Shown in pieces: positions 35,081 to 44,159 of a DNA stretch of 64,000 bases (position 1 is the stretch's first letter; each line of letters begins with the position of its first letter). The stretch covers positions 744,001-808,000 of the forward strand of contig OZ243952.1 of the NCBI GenBank assembly GCA_965214615.1, read 5' to 3'. A program made the translations under genes and the position numbers. Source of the DNA: CBDAUN01 sp965214615. Its GTDB lineage: Bacteria; Pseudomonadota; Gammaproteobacteria; Arenicellales; JAJDZL01. Below the pieces are notes generated by a model. That model was not told the DNA's origin, made no database searches, and saw only the letters and a list, made by a program, of their open reading frames with translations.

Positions 35081-36679
35081 ATGACCGAACATCAATCAGG
35101 CGACATGAGCTACCGGCGGCTTCCCATCGGAATTCAGACCCTCCGGAGGATTCGCGAGAACAACTGCTACTATGTAGACAAGACACCCCTTGTTTGGAAT
35201 CTGGTCGATCAGGGTGACCATTACTTCCTGTCCCGTCCGCGCCGATTCGGCAAAAGCCTTCTGGTTGACACCCTCAAATCGCTGTTCGAAGGCCGCGAAG
35301 AGCTGTTCCGGGGCCTGGATATCCACCCGCACTGGGACTGGTCGGTCCGATATCCGGTGGTGCGCCTGAGCTTCGGCGGCATCTGCAAGAATCCAAAGGA
35401 GATTGAAGGCGACATCATCGAGCAACTCGAGGAGGTTGAGCGCAATTACGGACTTGAACCGGCGCTTTCCTCCGATACGGGATCAAGGCGTCTTCGGAAC
35501 GTTCTGGCCCGTCTGCATCGCGCTGCCGGACGGCAGGTTGCGGTACTGGTCGACGAGTATGACAAGCCGGTACTGGATGTGCTGGAGGATACGGAACAGG
35601 CGAAGAAAAACCGCGACTATCTTCGAGGAATCTACGGGATCGTCAAGGACAGCGCCGAGCATGTGCGGTTCGTATTTGTCACCGGGGTGAGCATGTTCAC
35701 GAAGGTGAGCCTGTTTTCGGAGATGAACTATCTGGATGACATCAGCCTGGATCCGCAGTATGCGACGATCTGCGGCTACACCGACGGTGATCTGGATGCG
35801 GTATTCGCCCCTGAGTTGCCCGGTCTTGACCGCGATGAGATCAGAAGGTGGTACAACGGCTACCACTGGCTTGGCGCCGAGAAGGTCTACAATCCCATTG
35901 ATGTACTATTGCTATTTCGGAAGCGGGAATTCGAGGCGCACTGGTTCCAGACCGGTTCGCCGACGTTTCTATACCGGATGCTGGTTGCAAAGAAGGTCAA
36001 TCCGATGGAGCTTGAAAGGCGCATGGCTGGCAAGACGCTGGTGTCGAAGTTCGATGTAGACGACATCGGCATCGATGCGCTGATGTTCCAGTCGGGGTAC
36101 TTGACGATTGCAGATGAGTCCAGACAAGGGGCGCAGGCCCGCTACACGCTGGAGTATCCGAATTACGAGGTGAGCTGGAGCCTGAACCACGGATTGCTCG
36201 AGTATGTGACGAGACGGATCACCGAGGCGGAAGAGTGCGGCCAGGATCTGGCTGATTTATTATCGGCGAACGACTTTGACGGATTCGGCGCGAAGTTGCA
36301 GGCGTTTTTATCGGGGGTGCCGCATCAGTGGTATGACGCGAGCGAGATTGAGCGCTACGAGGCGCACTATGCGGGGATGCTGTATATGGCGTTGCGCGCG
36401 ATCGGTGTCGACATCCGGGTTGAGGACTCATCGAGCCGCGGGCGTGCGGACCTGGTGGTATTGCACGGCTCTCAGGTGTTTGTGCTGGAGTTCAAGATGG
36501 CAGGGGGCGAAGGCGAAAGCGCAGCGGCTACGGCATTGGACGAGGCGATGGCGCAGATGAAAGAGCGCGGCTACGCGGACAAGTACCGGGACCGGAACGA
36601 GCCGATTCGCCTGATTGGACTGGCATTCGGCAGCGCCGAGCGCAATCTCGTCGGAATTCGTGCCGAATTGATCAGATGA
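35081..36679 (+). CDS. AAA-ATPase-like / PD-(D/E)XK nuclease family protein, copy 1
   Basis: A 532-residue protein of the AAA-ATPase_like + PDDEXK_9 (DUF1703) family. The N-terminal domain has the unusual P-loop RPRRFGKS (52-59) and a Walker B-like AVLVDEYDKPVLD (about 152-164). The C-terminal domain has nuclease-fold residues in SRGRADLVVLHG (about 450) and FVLEFKMAGG (Glu-x-Lys about 467-469). The family is widespread and often multicopy in bacteria; its function is not established, and defence or DNA-processing roles have been suggested from the nuclease fold. GCGGAAG precedes the ATG. It has a second copy 2,014 bp downstream with which it shares nearly identical blocks. Confidence 0.88.
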   Translation: MTEHQSGDMSYRRLPIGIQTLRRIRENNCYYVDKTPLVWNLVDQGDHYFLSRPRRFGKSLLVDTLKSLFEGREELFRGLDIHPHWDWSVRYPVVRLSFGGICKNPKEIEGDIIEQLEEVERNYGLEPALSSDTGSRRLRNVLARLHRAAGRQVAVLVDEYDKPVLDVLEDTEQAKKNRDYLRGIYGIVKDSAEHVRFVFVTGVSMFTKVSLFSEMNYLDDISLDPQYATICGYTDGDLDAVFAPELPGLDRDEIRRWYNGYHWLGAEKVYNPIDVLLLFRKREFEAHWFQTGSPTFLYRMLVAKKVNPMELERRMAGKTLVSKFDVDDIGIDALMFQSGYLTIADESRQGAQARYTLEYPNYEVSWSLNHGLLEYVTRRITEAEECGQDLADLLSANDFDGFGAKLQAFLSGVPHQWYDASEIERYEAHYAGMLYMALRAIGVDIRVEDSSSRGRADLVVLHGSQVFVLEFKMAGGEGESAAATALDEAMAQMKERGYADKYRDRNEPIRLIGLAFGSAERNLVGIRAELIR

Positions 36680-37094
36680 AAGATACTGGGCGCAATGATC
36701 GCAGTAACTGTCGGTGATTCGGTGCGAGCCGGCTAGTTGCTAGGCCCTGAATTCCTGTCTTGGCAGGGGTCTGGCGCTATGTCAGACTCAGATTTCGCGC
36801 CTGAGGCGATGACGGTTGCCCTGTCCGGCCCGCAACGGCGCAGAGCACTCATTCTCACGGTCGAATGCCGCTCAGCGAAGATTGGTGATCCTTGTTGCGT
36901 TCGACCAAGCTAAGCGAATGCCCGCTGGCTGTAACGACTCAAGATTCAGGGCTGACAAATTGCCGATACGGCGGAATGACTGATTTTCCAGATCATATAT
37001 TGCGTTGCTATGGTGCGAAACGGTTCCAAAGCGCGGCCGGAGCGAACGTGCGGTTATTCGGGCAGTGGTATCATTGAGGCGAGAGGACGATTCA
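36680..37094. other. Spacer between the tandem nuclease genes
   Basis: No gene is supported. It contains CGCCT-G-AGGCG and CCCTG...CAGGG inverted repeats without T-runs, and the promoter-like TGGTATCATT upstream of copy 2 at 37066-37075. Confidence 0.4.
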
Positions 37095-38690
37095 ATGACC
37101 CAATCCCAACCAGGCGAAGCGAGCTGCCGTCGGCTGCCCATCGGAATCCAGACCCTACAGAGGATTCGCGAGGAGAACTGCTACTACGTAGACAAGACAC
37201 CTTTTATCCGGGAACTGGTGAATCAGGGCGACCATTACTTCCTGTCACGCCCGCGCCGGTTCGGCAAGAGCCTCCTGATTGACACCCTCAAATCGCTGTT
37301 CGAAGGCCGCGAGGAGCTGTTCCACGGGCTGGACATCCACCCGCACTGGGACTGGTCGGTCCGTTTTCCGGTGGTGCGCCTGAGCTTCGGCAGGCTGTAC
37401 AACGAGCCCGAGGATATCGAGCGCAGCATCCTCAGGCAATTGTCAACTATTGAGCGAAACGCCGGTCTGGAGCCAGGTTCGGAGCTCGATGCCGGGCCCG
37501 AGCGGCTGCAGGATCTGCTGGATCGTCTGCATCGCGCTGCCGGCCGGCAGGCTGTAGTACTGGTCGACGAGTATGACAAGCCGGTACTGGATGTGCTGGA
37601 GGATCCGAAGCAGGCGAAGAAAAACCGCGACTATCTTCGAGGAATCTACGGAATCATCAAGGACAGCGCCGAGCATGTACGGTTCGTATTCGTCACCGGG
37701 GTGAGCATGTTCACGAAGGTGAGCCTGTTTTCGGAGATGAACTATCTGGATGACATCAGCCTGGATCCGCAGTATGCGACGATTTGCGGCTACACCGACG
37801 GCGATCTGGATACGGTATTCGCCCCGGAGCTTCCCGGCCTTGACCGCGATGAGATCAGAAGGTGGTACAACGGCTACCACTGGCGGGGCACCGAGAAGGT
37901 CTACAATCCCTTTGATGTACTATTGCTATTTCGGAAGCGGGAATTCGAGGCGCACTGGTTCCAGACCGGTTCGCCGACGTTTCTATACCGGATGCTGGTT
38001 GCAAAGAAGGTCAATCCGATGGAGCTTGAAAGGCGCATGGCTGGCAAGACGCTGGTGTCGAAGTTCGATGTAGGCGACATCGATATTGATGCGCTGATGT
38101 TCCAGTCGGGGTATTTGACGATTGCAGACGAGACCTGGGACGGAACGGAGACGACGTATACGCTTGAGTATCCGAATTTCGAGGTGAACTGGAGCCTGAA
38201 CCGCGGGCTTCTCGGGCATGTGACGCGTCGGGTGACAGATGCGGTCGGATGCGGTCGGGAGTTGGCTGATTTGTTATCGGCGAACGACTTTGACGGATTC
38301 GGCGCGAAGTTGCAGGCGTTTTTATCGGGGGTGCCGCATCAGTGGTATGACGCGAGCGAGATTGAGCGCTACGAGGCGCACTATGCGGGGATGCTGTATA
38401 TGGCGTTGCGCGCGATCGGTGTCGACATCCGGGTTGAGGACTCATCGAGCCGCGGGCGTGCGGACCTGGTGGTATTGCACGGCTCTCAGGTGTTCGTGCT
38501 GGAGTTCAAGATGGCAGGGGGCGAAGGCGAAAGCGCAGCGGCTGCGGCATTGGACGAGGCGATGGCGCAGATGAAAGAGCGCGGCTACGCGGACAAGTAC
38601 CGGGACCGGAACGAGCCGATTCGCCTGATTGGACTGGCATTCGGCAGCGCCGAGCGCAATCTCGTCGGAATTCGTGCCGAAAAGGCATAA
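37095..38690 (+). CDS. AAA-ATPase-like / PD-(D/E)XK nuclease family protein, copy 2
   Basis: Paralogue of the preceding gene, 531 residues. The same motifs are present: RPRRFGKS P-loop near residue 52, VVLVDEYDKPVLD, GRADLVVLHG and FVLEFKMAGG. The start ATG at 37095 has GAGAGGA about 6 nt upstream; an in-frame extension to 37005 reads through the duplicated promoter region and is rejected. The two copies differ most in residues ~100-145 and ~345-390 (for example NEPEDIERSILRQLS here against NPKEIEGDIIEQLE), which may be the specificity-determining parts. The C-terminus ends RAEKA, where copy 1 ends RAELIR. Confidence 0.88.
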   Translation: MTQSQPGEASCRRLPIGIQTLQRIREENCYYVDKTPFIRELVNQGDHYFLSRPRRFGKSLLIDTLKSLFEGREELFHGLDIHPHWDWSVRFPVVRLSFGRLYNEPEDIERSILRQLSTIERNAGLEPGSELDAGPERLQDLLDRLHRAAGRQAVVLVDEYDKPVLDVLEDPKQAKKNRDYLRGIYGIIKDSAEHVRFVFVTGVSMFTKVSLFSEMNYLDDISLDPQYATICGYTDGDLDTVFAPELPGLDRDEIRRWYNGYHWRGTEKVYNPFDVLLLFRKREFEAHWFQTGSPTFLYRMLVAKKVNPMELERRMAGKTLVSKFDVGDIDIDALMFQSGYLTIADETWDGTETTYTLEYPNFEVNWSLNRGLLGHVTRRVTDAVGCGRELADLLSANDFDGFGAKLQAFLSGVPHQWYDASEIERYEAHYAGMLYMALRAIGVDIRVEDSSSRGRADLVVLHGSQVFVLEFKMAGGEGESAAAAALDEAMAQMKERGYADKYRDRNEPIRLIGLAFGSAERNLVGIRAEKA

Positions 38691-38818
38691 TCGCTGTAAC
38701 CGGAGGCCCCGTTTGCGATGACTAGGCGCCGGCGCGATGAGCGCAAATTCATCACCGTCCGCCCGATTCGGCGACCAGCCAATGGAATTGGGCGGTTTCC
38801 TATTCGAATCGCTGTTTG

Positions 38819-40177
38819 ATGAAATTCGAATCGAGCGTTTTGCTCAGCCTGGGGTCGAACTTGGGCGACCGCCGGAAAAACCTGCAACTCGGTCTTCAGT
38901 CGCTCATCGAATCAGGTTTGGATGTAAGCCGAGTTTCGCCGGTTGTTGAATCTGCGGCGATCCTTCCCAAAGGCTCGCCTGCGGATTGGAATCAGCCCTA
39001 TTTGAATTTCAACGTTCACGGCAGTACAAGGCTGGATCTTGAAACCGTGCATCGCGCCGCAAAACTGATTCAAGGCAGGATGGATGGCGTCTACGAGCAC
39101 AGCAGCCAGCCGCGCAAGATTGACATCGACATTGTCAACTGGGATGGCGATCCCGTTCGTGTAGGCGGCAAGACGATTCCTGATATTCAGGCGTACCGGC
39201 AGCCTTTCGTCTTGTCGCCTCTGGTGCATACGTATCCGCATTACCAGTTTTCCAGCTCAACACCCAGCGCATTCGAGTTGAGCTTTGCACTGGCGCATCA
39301 TATTCCTCTATGGATGGGTATTGTCAACATCACGCCGGACTCATTTTCCGACGGCGGAACACATTTTTCGACCGATGCAATGATTTCGGCGGTGCAGGAC
39401 ATGGTGCGAAGCGGAGTTCACATTATCGATGTCGGCGCGGAATCGACACGGCCGAATGCTATGCCGCTGACTGCGGCGCAAGAGTGGGACCGCTTGCACA
39501 ATGCGATCACAGGCGTTATGCAAATACTTCAGGATACGCCTCTTCCGCCGCGTCTCAGTGTCGATACCTATCATCCGGAAAATGCCGAAAAGGCGCTCAG
39601 CCTCGGCGTAGACATGATAAATGACGTGACCGGACTCACGAATGAGACAATGATGGCGCTTGCCCGTGAATCCGGCAAGGAGTTCGTAGCGATGCACAGC
39701 GTCACAGTTCCTGTCGATCTGAGCCGGTCCCTAGATCCTTCGGCAGATGCTGTCGATGTGTTTGAAAAGTGGGTGCGTGCGCAAAGGCTGCGGTGGAGTG
39801 ACTTCGGGATCGATCTTGGCCGCATCATTATTGATCCCGGCATCGGATTCGGCAAAACCGGCGTGCAGTCGCTGAGTCTGATGAGTGCGATCCCGCAGTT
39901 GCGCAATCTGGGTCATCGGGTGCTTGTCGGACATTCGCGCAAGCGTTGCTTAAAAGGTTTTGCGAAACGCGACAGCGGCAGGCTGGACATAGAAACTGTC
40001 GGTGCGTCGCTGAATATGTGCGCACAGAAAGTGGACATCCTGCGGATACACGACGTTGCGAGCCATGCCAGGGCGTATCTGAGCTGGGTCCATCTGCAAT
40101 CCGGCTTGCACGATTTTGGCGAAAGTGCGCAGGCAGAATCTGCAGACCGACGTTTGCCGATCATTGAGACCAGTTGA
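38819..40177 (+). CDS. folKP: Bifunctional HPPK-DHPS (folate synthesis) fusion
   Basis: Two folate enzymes in one chain of 452 residues. The N-terminal ~150 residues are 6-hydroxymethyl-7,8-dihydropterin pyrophosphokinase (LSLGSNLGDRRKNL, QPYLNFNV, RKIDIDIVNWD). The rest is dihydropteroate synthase with MGIVNITPDSFSDGG at about 165, DVGAESTRP, INDVTG, IIDPGIGFGKT and LVGHSRKR, the complete sulfonamide-target site. Separate folK and folP genes are the rule in bacteria; HPPK-DHPS fusions are known from Francisella and from eukaryotes. The ATG at 38819 is used; the preceding TTG is also in frame. It overlaps the 3' end of the opposing protease gene by 17 bp. Confidence 0.95.
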   Translation: MKFESSVLLSLGSNLGDRRKNLQLGLQSLIESGLDVSRVSPVVESAAILPKGSPADWNQPYLNFNVHGSTRLDLETVHRAAKLIQGRMDGVYEHSSQPRKIDIDIVNWDGDPVRVGGKTIPDIQAYRQPFVLSPLVHTYPHYQFSSSTPSAFELSFALAHHIPLWMGIVNITPDSFSDGGTHFSTDAMISAVQDMVRSGVHIIDVGAESTRPNAMPLTAAQEWDRLHNAITGVMQILQDTPLPPRLSVDTYHPENAEKALSLGVDMINDVTGLTNETMMALARESGKEFVAMHSVTVPVDLSRSLDPSADAVDVFEKWVRAQRLRWSDFGIDLGRIIIDPGIGFGKTGVQSLSLMSAIPQLRNLGHRVLVGHSRKRCLKGFAKRDSGRLDIETVGASLNMCAQKVDILRIHDVASHARAYLSWVHLQSGLHDFGESAQAESADRRLPIIETS

Positions 40178-41612
40178 TTTCGGATTGAATGATCTTTTTC
40201 TTTTCCTTGATTGTTTCGATCGCATAGACGCTGTTGCCAGCGAACCGCTGCGCCACTTCAATTTGCTGCAGCGCCGCATTCAGAGCGCCGAGCAGGTAGT
40301 AGTGCTCTGCCATTGACAGGTGCGAATTGAGCTGATCGCCCGCTTGGGCAGAGGCTCTGGCATGCATGCTGTGCAGGCGAGGGTCGTCGGGGTGATCGAT
40401 AATTTGCTTGCGAATCAGCCGCTTCGCTTCCTTTGCTCTGCCGGTTTCAATGAGCAGGCCTGCATAGACTTGCGCCCAGGCGAGCTTATAGGGCCCTGCG
40501 ACGGGCGATGCTTCGAGCAGTTCGATTGCTGCATCCTTTTTTTCGGCGTCAATTTCAATCTGGGCATTGGCCAGAATGTACCAGGGATTGGCAGACTCCT
40601 GATTGAGCAGCGTCGCTATTTCCTTGCGCGCCGCTTCATGCGCGCCATCCTTGGAGAGCGAAATGGCGTAGCCGTAGCGATGTCCGCGGTTTCCGGGATC
40701 TGCGGCCAGCCGCTCCTTGAAATGCGCCGATGTCGTTTCCGGCTTATATGCGTACATCGCTTTTGCGCGGGCCTTGGCCAGATAGTATTCCGGAGAATCC
40801 TTGGGATAGCTTCTGTCGTTATACGCCAGTATGCGGTCTTCGACATTCGAAATCCGCTCCGGCGTAAGCGGGTGGGTGTTATGCAATGCGGACTGCCGCG
40901 CGCCGCGCAGTCTGATCCATCGCTGCAGAGAACTCATAAAGTTCCTCGCATGTTTCGGGTCATAGCCGGAAGCGGCGAGAATTCGCAGCCCGATTGCGTC
41001 GGCTTCGCGTTCGAAGTGCAACGTGAAATCAATCATCGCTTCGCGCTGGGCGGCTATGGCGCCGGCGCTTGCAGCTGTACCCTCTGATCCACCGACTGCG
41101 ATGCCGGCGAGCACGGCCAGCAGCGATGGCAGCATCGTAGCGCTGTGCTTTGCCATCATTTGCCGAATATGATTCTGGGTGTGATGTGCGAATTCATGTG
41201 CGACGACCGAAGCGAATTCGCCTTCGGTTTCTGACACCTCGAAAAGACCGGTGTAGAACATGAATGTGCCGCCGGGCCCTGCGATTGCATTGACAGTGCC
41301 GTCGTCGACAACGAATATCTTGTAGTAGTGTGAGTCGAACCCTGCATTGCGCGCCAGTTCGTCGCAAAGCCTGATGACATACTCTGTCAGCAGCGGGTCG
41401 GTGACGAACGTGACCTGATCCGCTACGATTCGAATGAAGTTGCGGGCGAGAATTTCATCTTCGATGGTTGTGATAATCGGTGCGACTTCCGGCTCCGCAT
41501 CCGGCTGCATAACGGTGTCGCACCATGCAGGGGCAGATAGGCAGATCGATACCGCGAACGCAAGCAAGGCGCTGCAAAGCGGTCTATGGCGTTTCGAAAA
41601 TACTGATCTCAT
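40161..41612 (-). CDS. bepA: Periplasmic M48 metalloprotease, BepA/YfgC-like
   Basis: A chaperone-protease for outer-membrane assembly, 483 residues. A signal peptide ends near APAWC/D (about residue 31). The zinc site is HEFAHH in VVAHEFAHHTQNH (about 139-150), with the third ligand in HFEREADAIG (about 205). The C-terminal half is helical and TPR-like, as in BepA, which degrades misassembled LptD and helps maturation. The glycine segment GPGGTFMFYTGL typical of the family is present. The gene converges on folKP with a 17-bp overlap. Confidence 0.92.
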   Translation of the reverse strand: MRSVFSKRHRPLCSALLAFAVSICLSAPAWCDTVMQPDAEPEVAPIITTIEDEILARNFIRIVADQVTFVTDPLLTEYVIRLCDELARNAGFDSHYYKIFVVDDGTVNAIAGPGGTFMFYTGLFEVSETEGEFASVVAHEFAHHTQNHIRQMMAKHSATMLPSLLAVLAGIAVGGSEGTAASAGAIAAQREAMIDFTLHFEREADAIGLRILAASGYDPKHARNFMSSLQRWIRLRGARQSALHNTHPLTPERISNVEDRILAYNDRSYPKDSPEYYLAKARAKAMYAYKPETTSAHFKERLAADPGNRGHRYGYAISLSKDGAHEAARKEIATLLNQESANPWYILANAQIEIDAEKKDAAIELLEASPVAGPYKLAWAQVYAGLLIETGRAKEAKRLIRKQIIDHPDDPRLHSMHARASAQAGDQLNSHLSMAEHYYLLGALNAALQQIEVAQRFAGNSVYAIETIKEKKKIIQSEINWSQ

Positions 41613-42650
41613 GATTGCATTCGGTGTCGATGCAGATTAGGTGCATTGCAAACGCAGCCCATAGCGGCTCGGCGCCAGAGTTCCAGCGTCAAGCCGGTTG
41701 GCACGCTGGACTTGCGTACCGCGATGTGCGGTGTTTGGGACTGCTGATTTGCTGTTCGGATTGTACTTGGATCGCGCAGGCAACGCGCACTCAATTGATA
41801 CTTGGCTGAAAGACGGCAAGTCGTCAGCATAACAATGGCAGAGTTGCCGCGTGGCGTCGGCAACCGCCGAGTTGCTGATCCGGACTGCTCCAGTGCTGCG
41901 CTACGTGGCGCCTAGCCAGAATAGGTCTCAATCGGCTGACACAGGACTATTCGATCTGCTGATTGTATCATCTGCGGGTATGGCGCAGGATGATCCCGAA
42001 CTCCGGTCATAATAGGGGCTTCGTACATGGGCAGGACCGTTGAAAATGCCACGGTGATGGTTGCAGTTGATCTTACAGCGTCATATGCGCATTGCTGCGG
42101 TGTTCGGCGATGAAATATTTCTTCAGATTCTCCGGCGCCGCCCTAGAATTTGCACCGTGCGGCAGCCGACTCATAGTGTTGGCAAACTTCCTCTCCCTTT
42201 TTGCAGGCCAGTCCGCCGCAATAGGGTTATCGCCGCATTTGTTGCTGTTGCCGCATTCGGTTTTCTCATATGTGTGCATATTTTCGGATTGCCCCAATCC
42301 AGGCAATGCACTCAGTACAGTGTTTGGGGCAGGCTGGTACATGCAATGAATGTCCAATTGATGCCGAATCGCAACTGAACCGCTTTTCTCTTGCGGCAAT
42401 CATTACAATGAGAAACCAGAATGTATCGGTGTAGGCAGAAACCAATTGCGTCCTCAACCGGCGAGGATTCTGTAATATTATTGTCAAACCTGCAGGGACA
42501 GTATTCGAATTGGCTGTGCGTCAGTCGCAATACATCCGGCGGGCATTGACTGCTTTGCAGGCTGCAAAGCTCCTCATCGTCTGGCACCATTGATCGGGAC
42601 ATGATTGCCAAAAGAAAACGAAGTTTCGCCGATTGACCACGCTTGATTTA
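41613..42650. other. Kilobase gap upstream of the dsr cluster
   Basis: About 1 kb with no convincing gene. Frames of up to ~105 codons (42061-42378 plus, 42073-42399 minus) have no family motif. A perfect CTTTGCA-GGC-TGCAAAG hairpin lies at 42553-42569, about 85 bp before dsrE, in the expected leader of the dsr operon; it has no T-run. The promoter of the dsr operon should lie here but no clear -35/-10 pair was found. Confidence 0.45.
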
Positions 42651-43043
42651 ATGAAATTCAATATTCTGGTCTCAGAGGGGCCTTACACCCACCAGGCTTC
42701 AGATACGGCATATCAATTTGTCTGTGCCGCTCTTCGCGGCGGACATGCCGTAGTGCGCGTTTTCTTCTATCACGACGGGGTCTACAACGCTTCCAAGCTC
42801 GCGGTTCCGCCGACAGACGACCGAAATGTTGTTGAGCGCTGGGGCAGGCTTCGTGACGAATACGATATTGATCTTGCAGTGTGCGTCGCGGCAGGCCAGC
42901 GGCGCGGCATGCTCGACTCGTCCGAAGCCAGTAGGCATGCAAAACAGGCGGACAACATTGACAAAAGGTTTCAGGTCGCGGGCATAGGCCAGTTCATCGA
43001 AGCGGCGATTGTCGCAGACCGAACGATCGTGTTCGGAGATTAG
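42651..43043 (+). CDS. dsrE: Sulfur relay protein DsrE/TusD
   Basis: Sulfurtransferase subunit, 130 residues, of the DsrEFH/TusDCB heterohexamer. The persulfide cysteine is Cys78 in LAVCVAAGQRRGM, matching E. coli TusD Cys78; the N-terminal FNILVSEGPYTHQASD and ADNIDKRFQVAG are family-typical. In E. coli, TusD passes sulfur to TusE for tRNA 2-thiouridine; in sulfur oxidisers DsrE passes it to DsrC. The start at 42651 is chosen because it puts the cysteine at 78; no good ribosome site precedes it. dsrF starts 20 bp downstream. Confidence 0.95.
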   Translation: MKFNILVSEGPYTHQASDTAYQFVCAALRGGHAVVRVFFYHDGVYNASKLAVPPTDDRNVVERWGRLRDEYDIDLAVCVAAGQRRGMLDSSEASRHAKQADNIDKRFQVAGIGQFIEAAIVADRTIVFGD

Positions 43044-43063
43044 CCGGAGCCTGGCAGTCGACC

Positions 43064-43456
43064 ATGAACGCATCCCCCAAGCGCATGTTATTTGTATTGC
43101 GCCGCGCACCATACGGAACTATCTACGGGCAGGAAGCGCTTGATGTCCTTTTGGTTGGTGCCGCGTTCGCTCAGGATGCGAGCGTTGCATTCCTCGACGA
43201 CGGAGTGTTTCAGCTTAGGCGCGACCAGAGGCCATCTGCGTCCGGGATGAAGCACTACTCTAAGACTTTTGGCGCACTGGACGATTTTGGAGTCGGCGAG
43301 GCATTGGTCGAGGCGGAGTCTTTGATATCAAGAGGCATGGCAGAGTCCGACCTCATTGAGATCCTGCGCGAAGACGGCAGCAGCATGATCCGGCTGATCT
43401 CATCCGAGGAACTGTCCGAATTCATGGAGCGTCAGGACGTCATCCTGCAATTCTAA
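43064..43456 (+). CDS. dsrF: Sulfur relay protein DsrF/TusC
   Basis: A 130-residue subunit of the DsrEFH/TusDCB complex. The N-terminal LFVLRRAPYGTIYGQEALDVLL and the downstream VAFLDDGVFQL are diagnostic. No conserved catalytic cysteine is seen, in keeping with the structural role of this subunit. It sits second in the operon, 9 bp before dsrH. Confidence 0.94.
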   Translation: MNASPKRMLFVLRRAPYGTIYGQEALDVLLVGAAFAQDASVAFLDDGVFQLRRDQRPSASGMKHYSKTFGALDDFGVGEALVEAESLISRGMAESDLIEILREDGSSMIRLISSEELSEFMERQDVILQF

Positions 43457-43465
43457 GACCTGCCG

Positions 43466-43768
43466 ATGCTGCACACCGTGAATAAGTCTCCGACGGAAAG
43501 GCACAGCCTGTTCAGCTGCCTTCGGCTTGCCGCGCCCGGCAGCGACATATTGCTGATCGAAGATGGCGTCTACGCATGCATTGCCGGCACCGAATCCGAG
43601 GCATTGCTGCGCGAGGCAAGCCGGAAATTCTCCATTTACGTACTCGCGCAGGACTTGGAATGCAGAGGCTACGGCGCATCGGACGTCATTGATCAGATCA
43701 CTCCTGTCGACTATGACGGATTCGTCTCGCTGGCAGTGCGCAACGCCAGCGTCCATTCCTGGCTTTAA
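43466..43768 (+). CDS. dsrH: Sulfur relay protein DsrH/TusB
   Basis: A 100-residue third subunit of the DsrEFH/TusDCB complex. It opens MLHTVNKSP and has the family GSDILLIEDGVYAC. A cysteine at position 18 lies near the site of the conserved DsrH cysteine (Cys20). The next gene begins 10 bp downstream. Order E-F-H-C matches dsr operons of sulfur-oxidising bacteria and the tusDCB order of enterics. Confidence 0.93.
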   Translation: MLHTVNKSPTERHSLFSCLRLAAPGSDILLIEDGVYACIAGTESEALLREASRKFSIYVLAQDLECRGYGASDVIDQITPVDYDGFVSLAVRNASVHSWL

Positions 43769-43778
43769 GGCGAAACCC

Positions 43779-44111
43779 ATGCCCATTGAGCTAAACGGCG
43801 CAATCTACGAAACCGATGAGGAAGGATTTCTTCAGGATCCGTCGCTGTGGAGCGAAGCGCTTGCGCGCAAGATGGCTTCTGACGACGGTATCGAACTGGG
43901 TTCGGACCACTGGACCGCGATTGAAATTCTCCGTGACTACTACGCGCAATTCGCAATTGCACCCCCGGTTCGAATACTGGTGCGCCAGATGGGCAGGCGA
44001 GTCGGAAAGGAAAAGGCCAACAGCCCGTATCTGTATGAGCTCTTTCCCTTTGGTCCTGCCAAGCAGGCGTGCCGCTACGCAGGACTGCCAAAGCCTACCG
44101 GCTGCGTTTGA
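43779..44111 (+). CDS. dsrC: DsrC sulfur-carrier protein with both redox cysteines
   Basis: A 110-residue DsrC/TusE-family protein. The C-terminal swinging arm carries Cys98 and Cys109 (ACRYAGLPKPTGCV), ten residues apart as in true DsrC; enteric TusE has only the last. The helix DYYAQFAIAPPVRILVRQM and the DGF/DW start (EEGFLQDPSLWSEALA) are standard. Two cysteines allow an intramolecular disulfide or trisulfide that DsrMK-type membrane enzymes reduce. The ATG at 43779 gives the usual family length; the reading frame continues upstream without function. dsrM follows after 48 bp. Confidence 0.95.
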   Translation: MPIELNGAIYETDEEGFLQDPSLWSEALARKMASDDGIELGSDHWTAIEILRDYYAQFAIAPPVRILVRQMGRRVGKEKANSPYLYELFPFGPAKQACRYAGLPKPTGCV

Positions 44112-44159
44112 ATTCATGCCGCGGTGTTTTGGAGCGCGGCGAATTCGTTCAGATTGCGC

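Larger units (their letters stand above)
35047..38687 (+). repeat. Tandem duplication carrying two AAA/PD-(D/E)XK genes
   Basis: Unit 1 runs from about 35047 to 36673 and unit 2 from about 37062 to 38687, offset 2,014 bp throughout the coding part with no net indel. Identity is uneven: the blocks 35561-36110 and 36250-36670 are almost identical to their counterparts (only a few substitutions in the latter), while 35380-35510 and 36117-36245 differ strongly. The promoter-proximal GCAGTGGTATCATTGA is shared. The mosaic pattern suggests gene conversion after an older duplication. Confidence 0.85.

Noticed and set aside
35047..38687. Tandem duplicated genes as a transposon or insertion sequence
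   Set aside because: No terminal inverted repeats, target duplications or transposase motifs; the products are AAA/PD-(D/E)XK proteins.
42061..42399. Overlapping 105- and 108-codon frames before dsrE
   Set aside because: Both strands open over the same DNA, no ribosome sites and no motifs; not called as genes.
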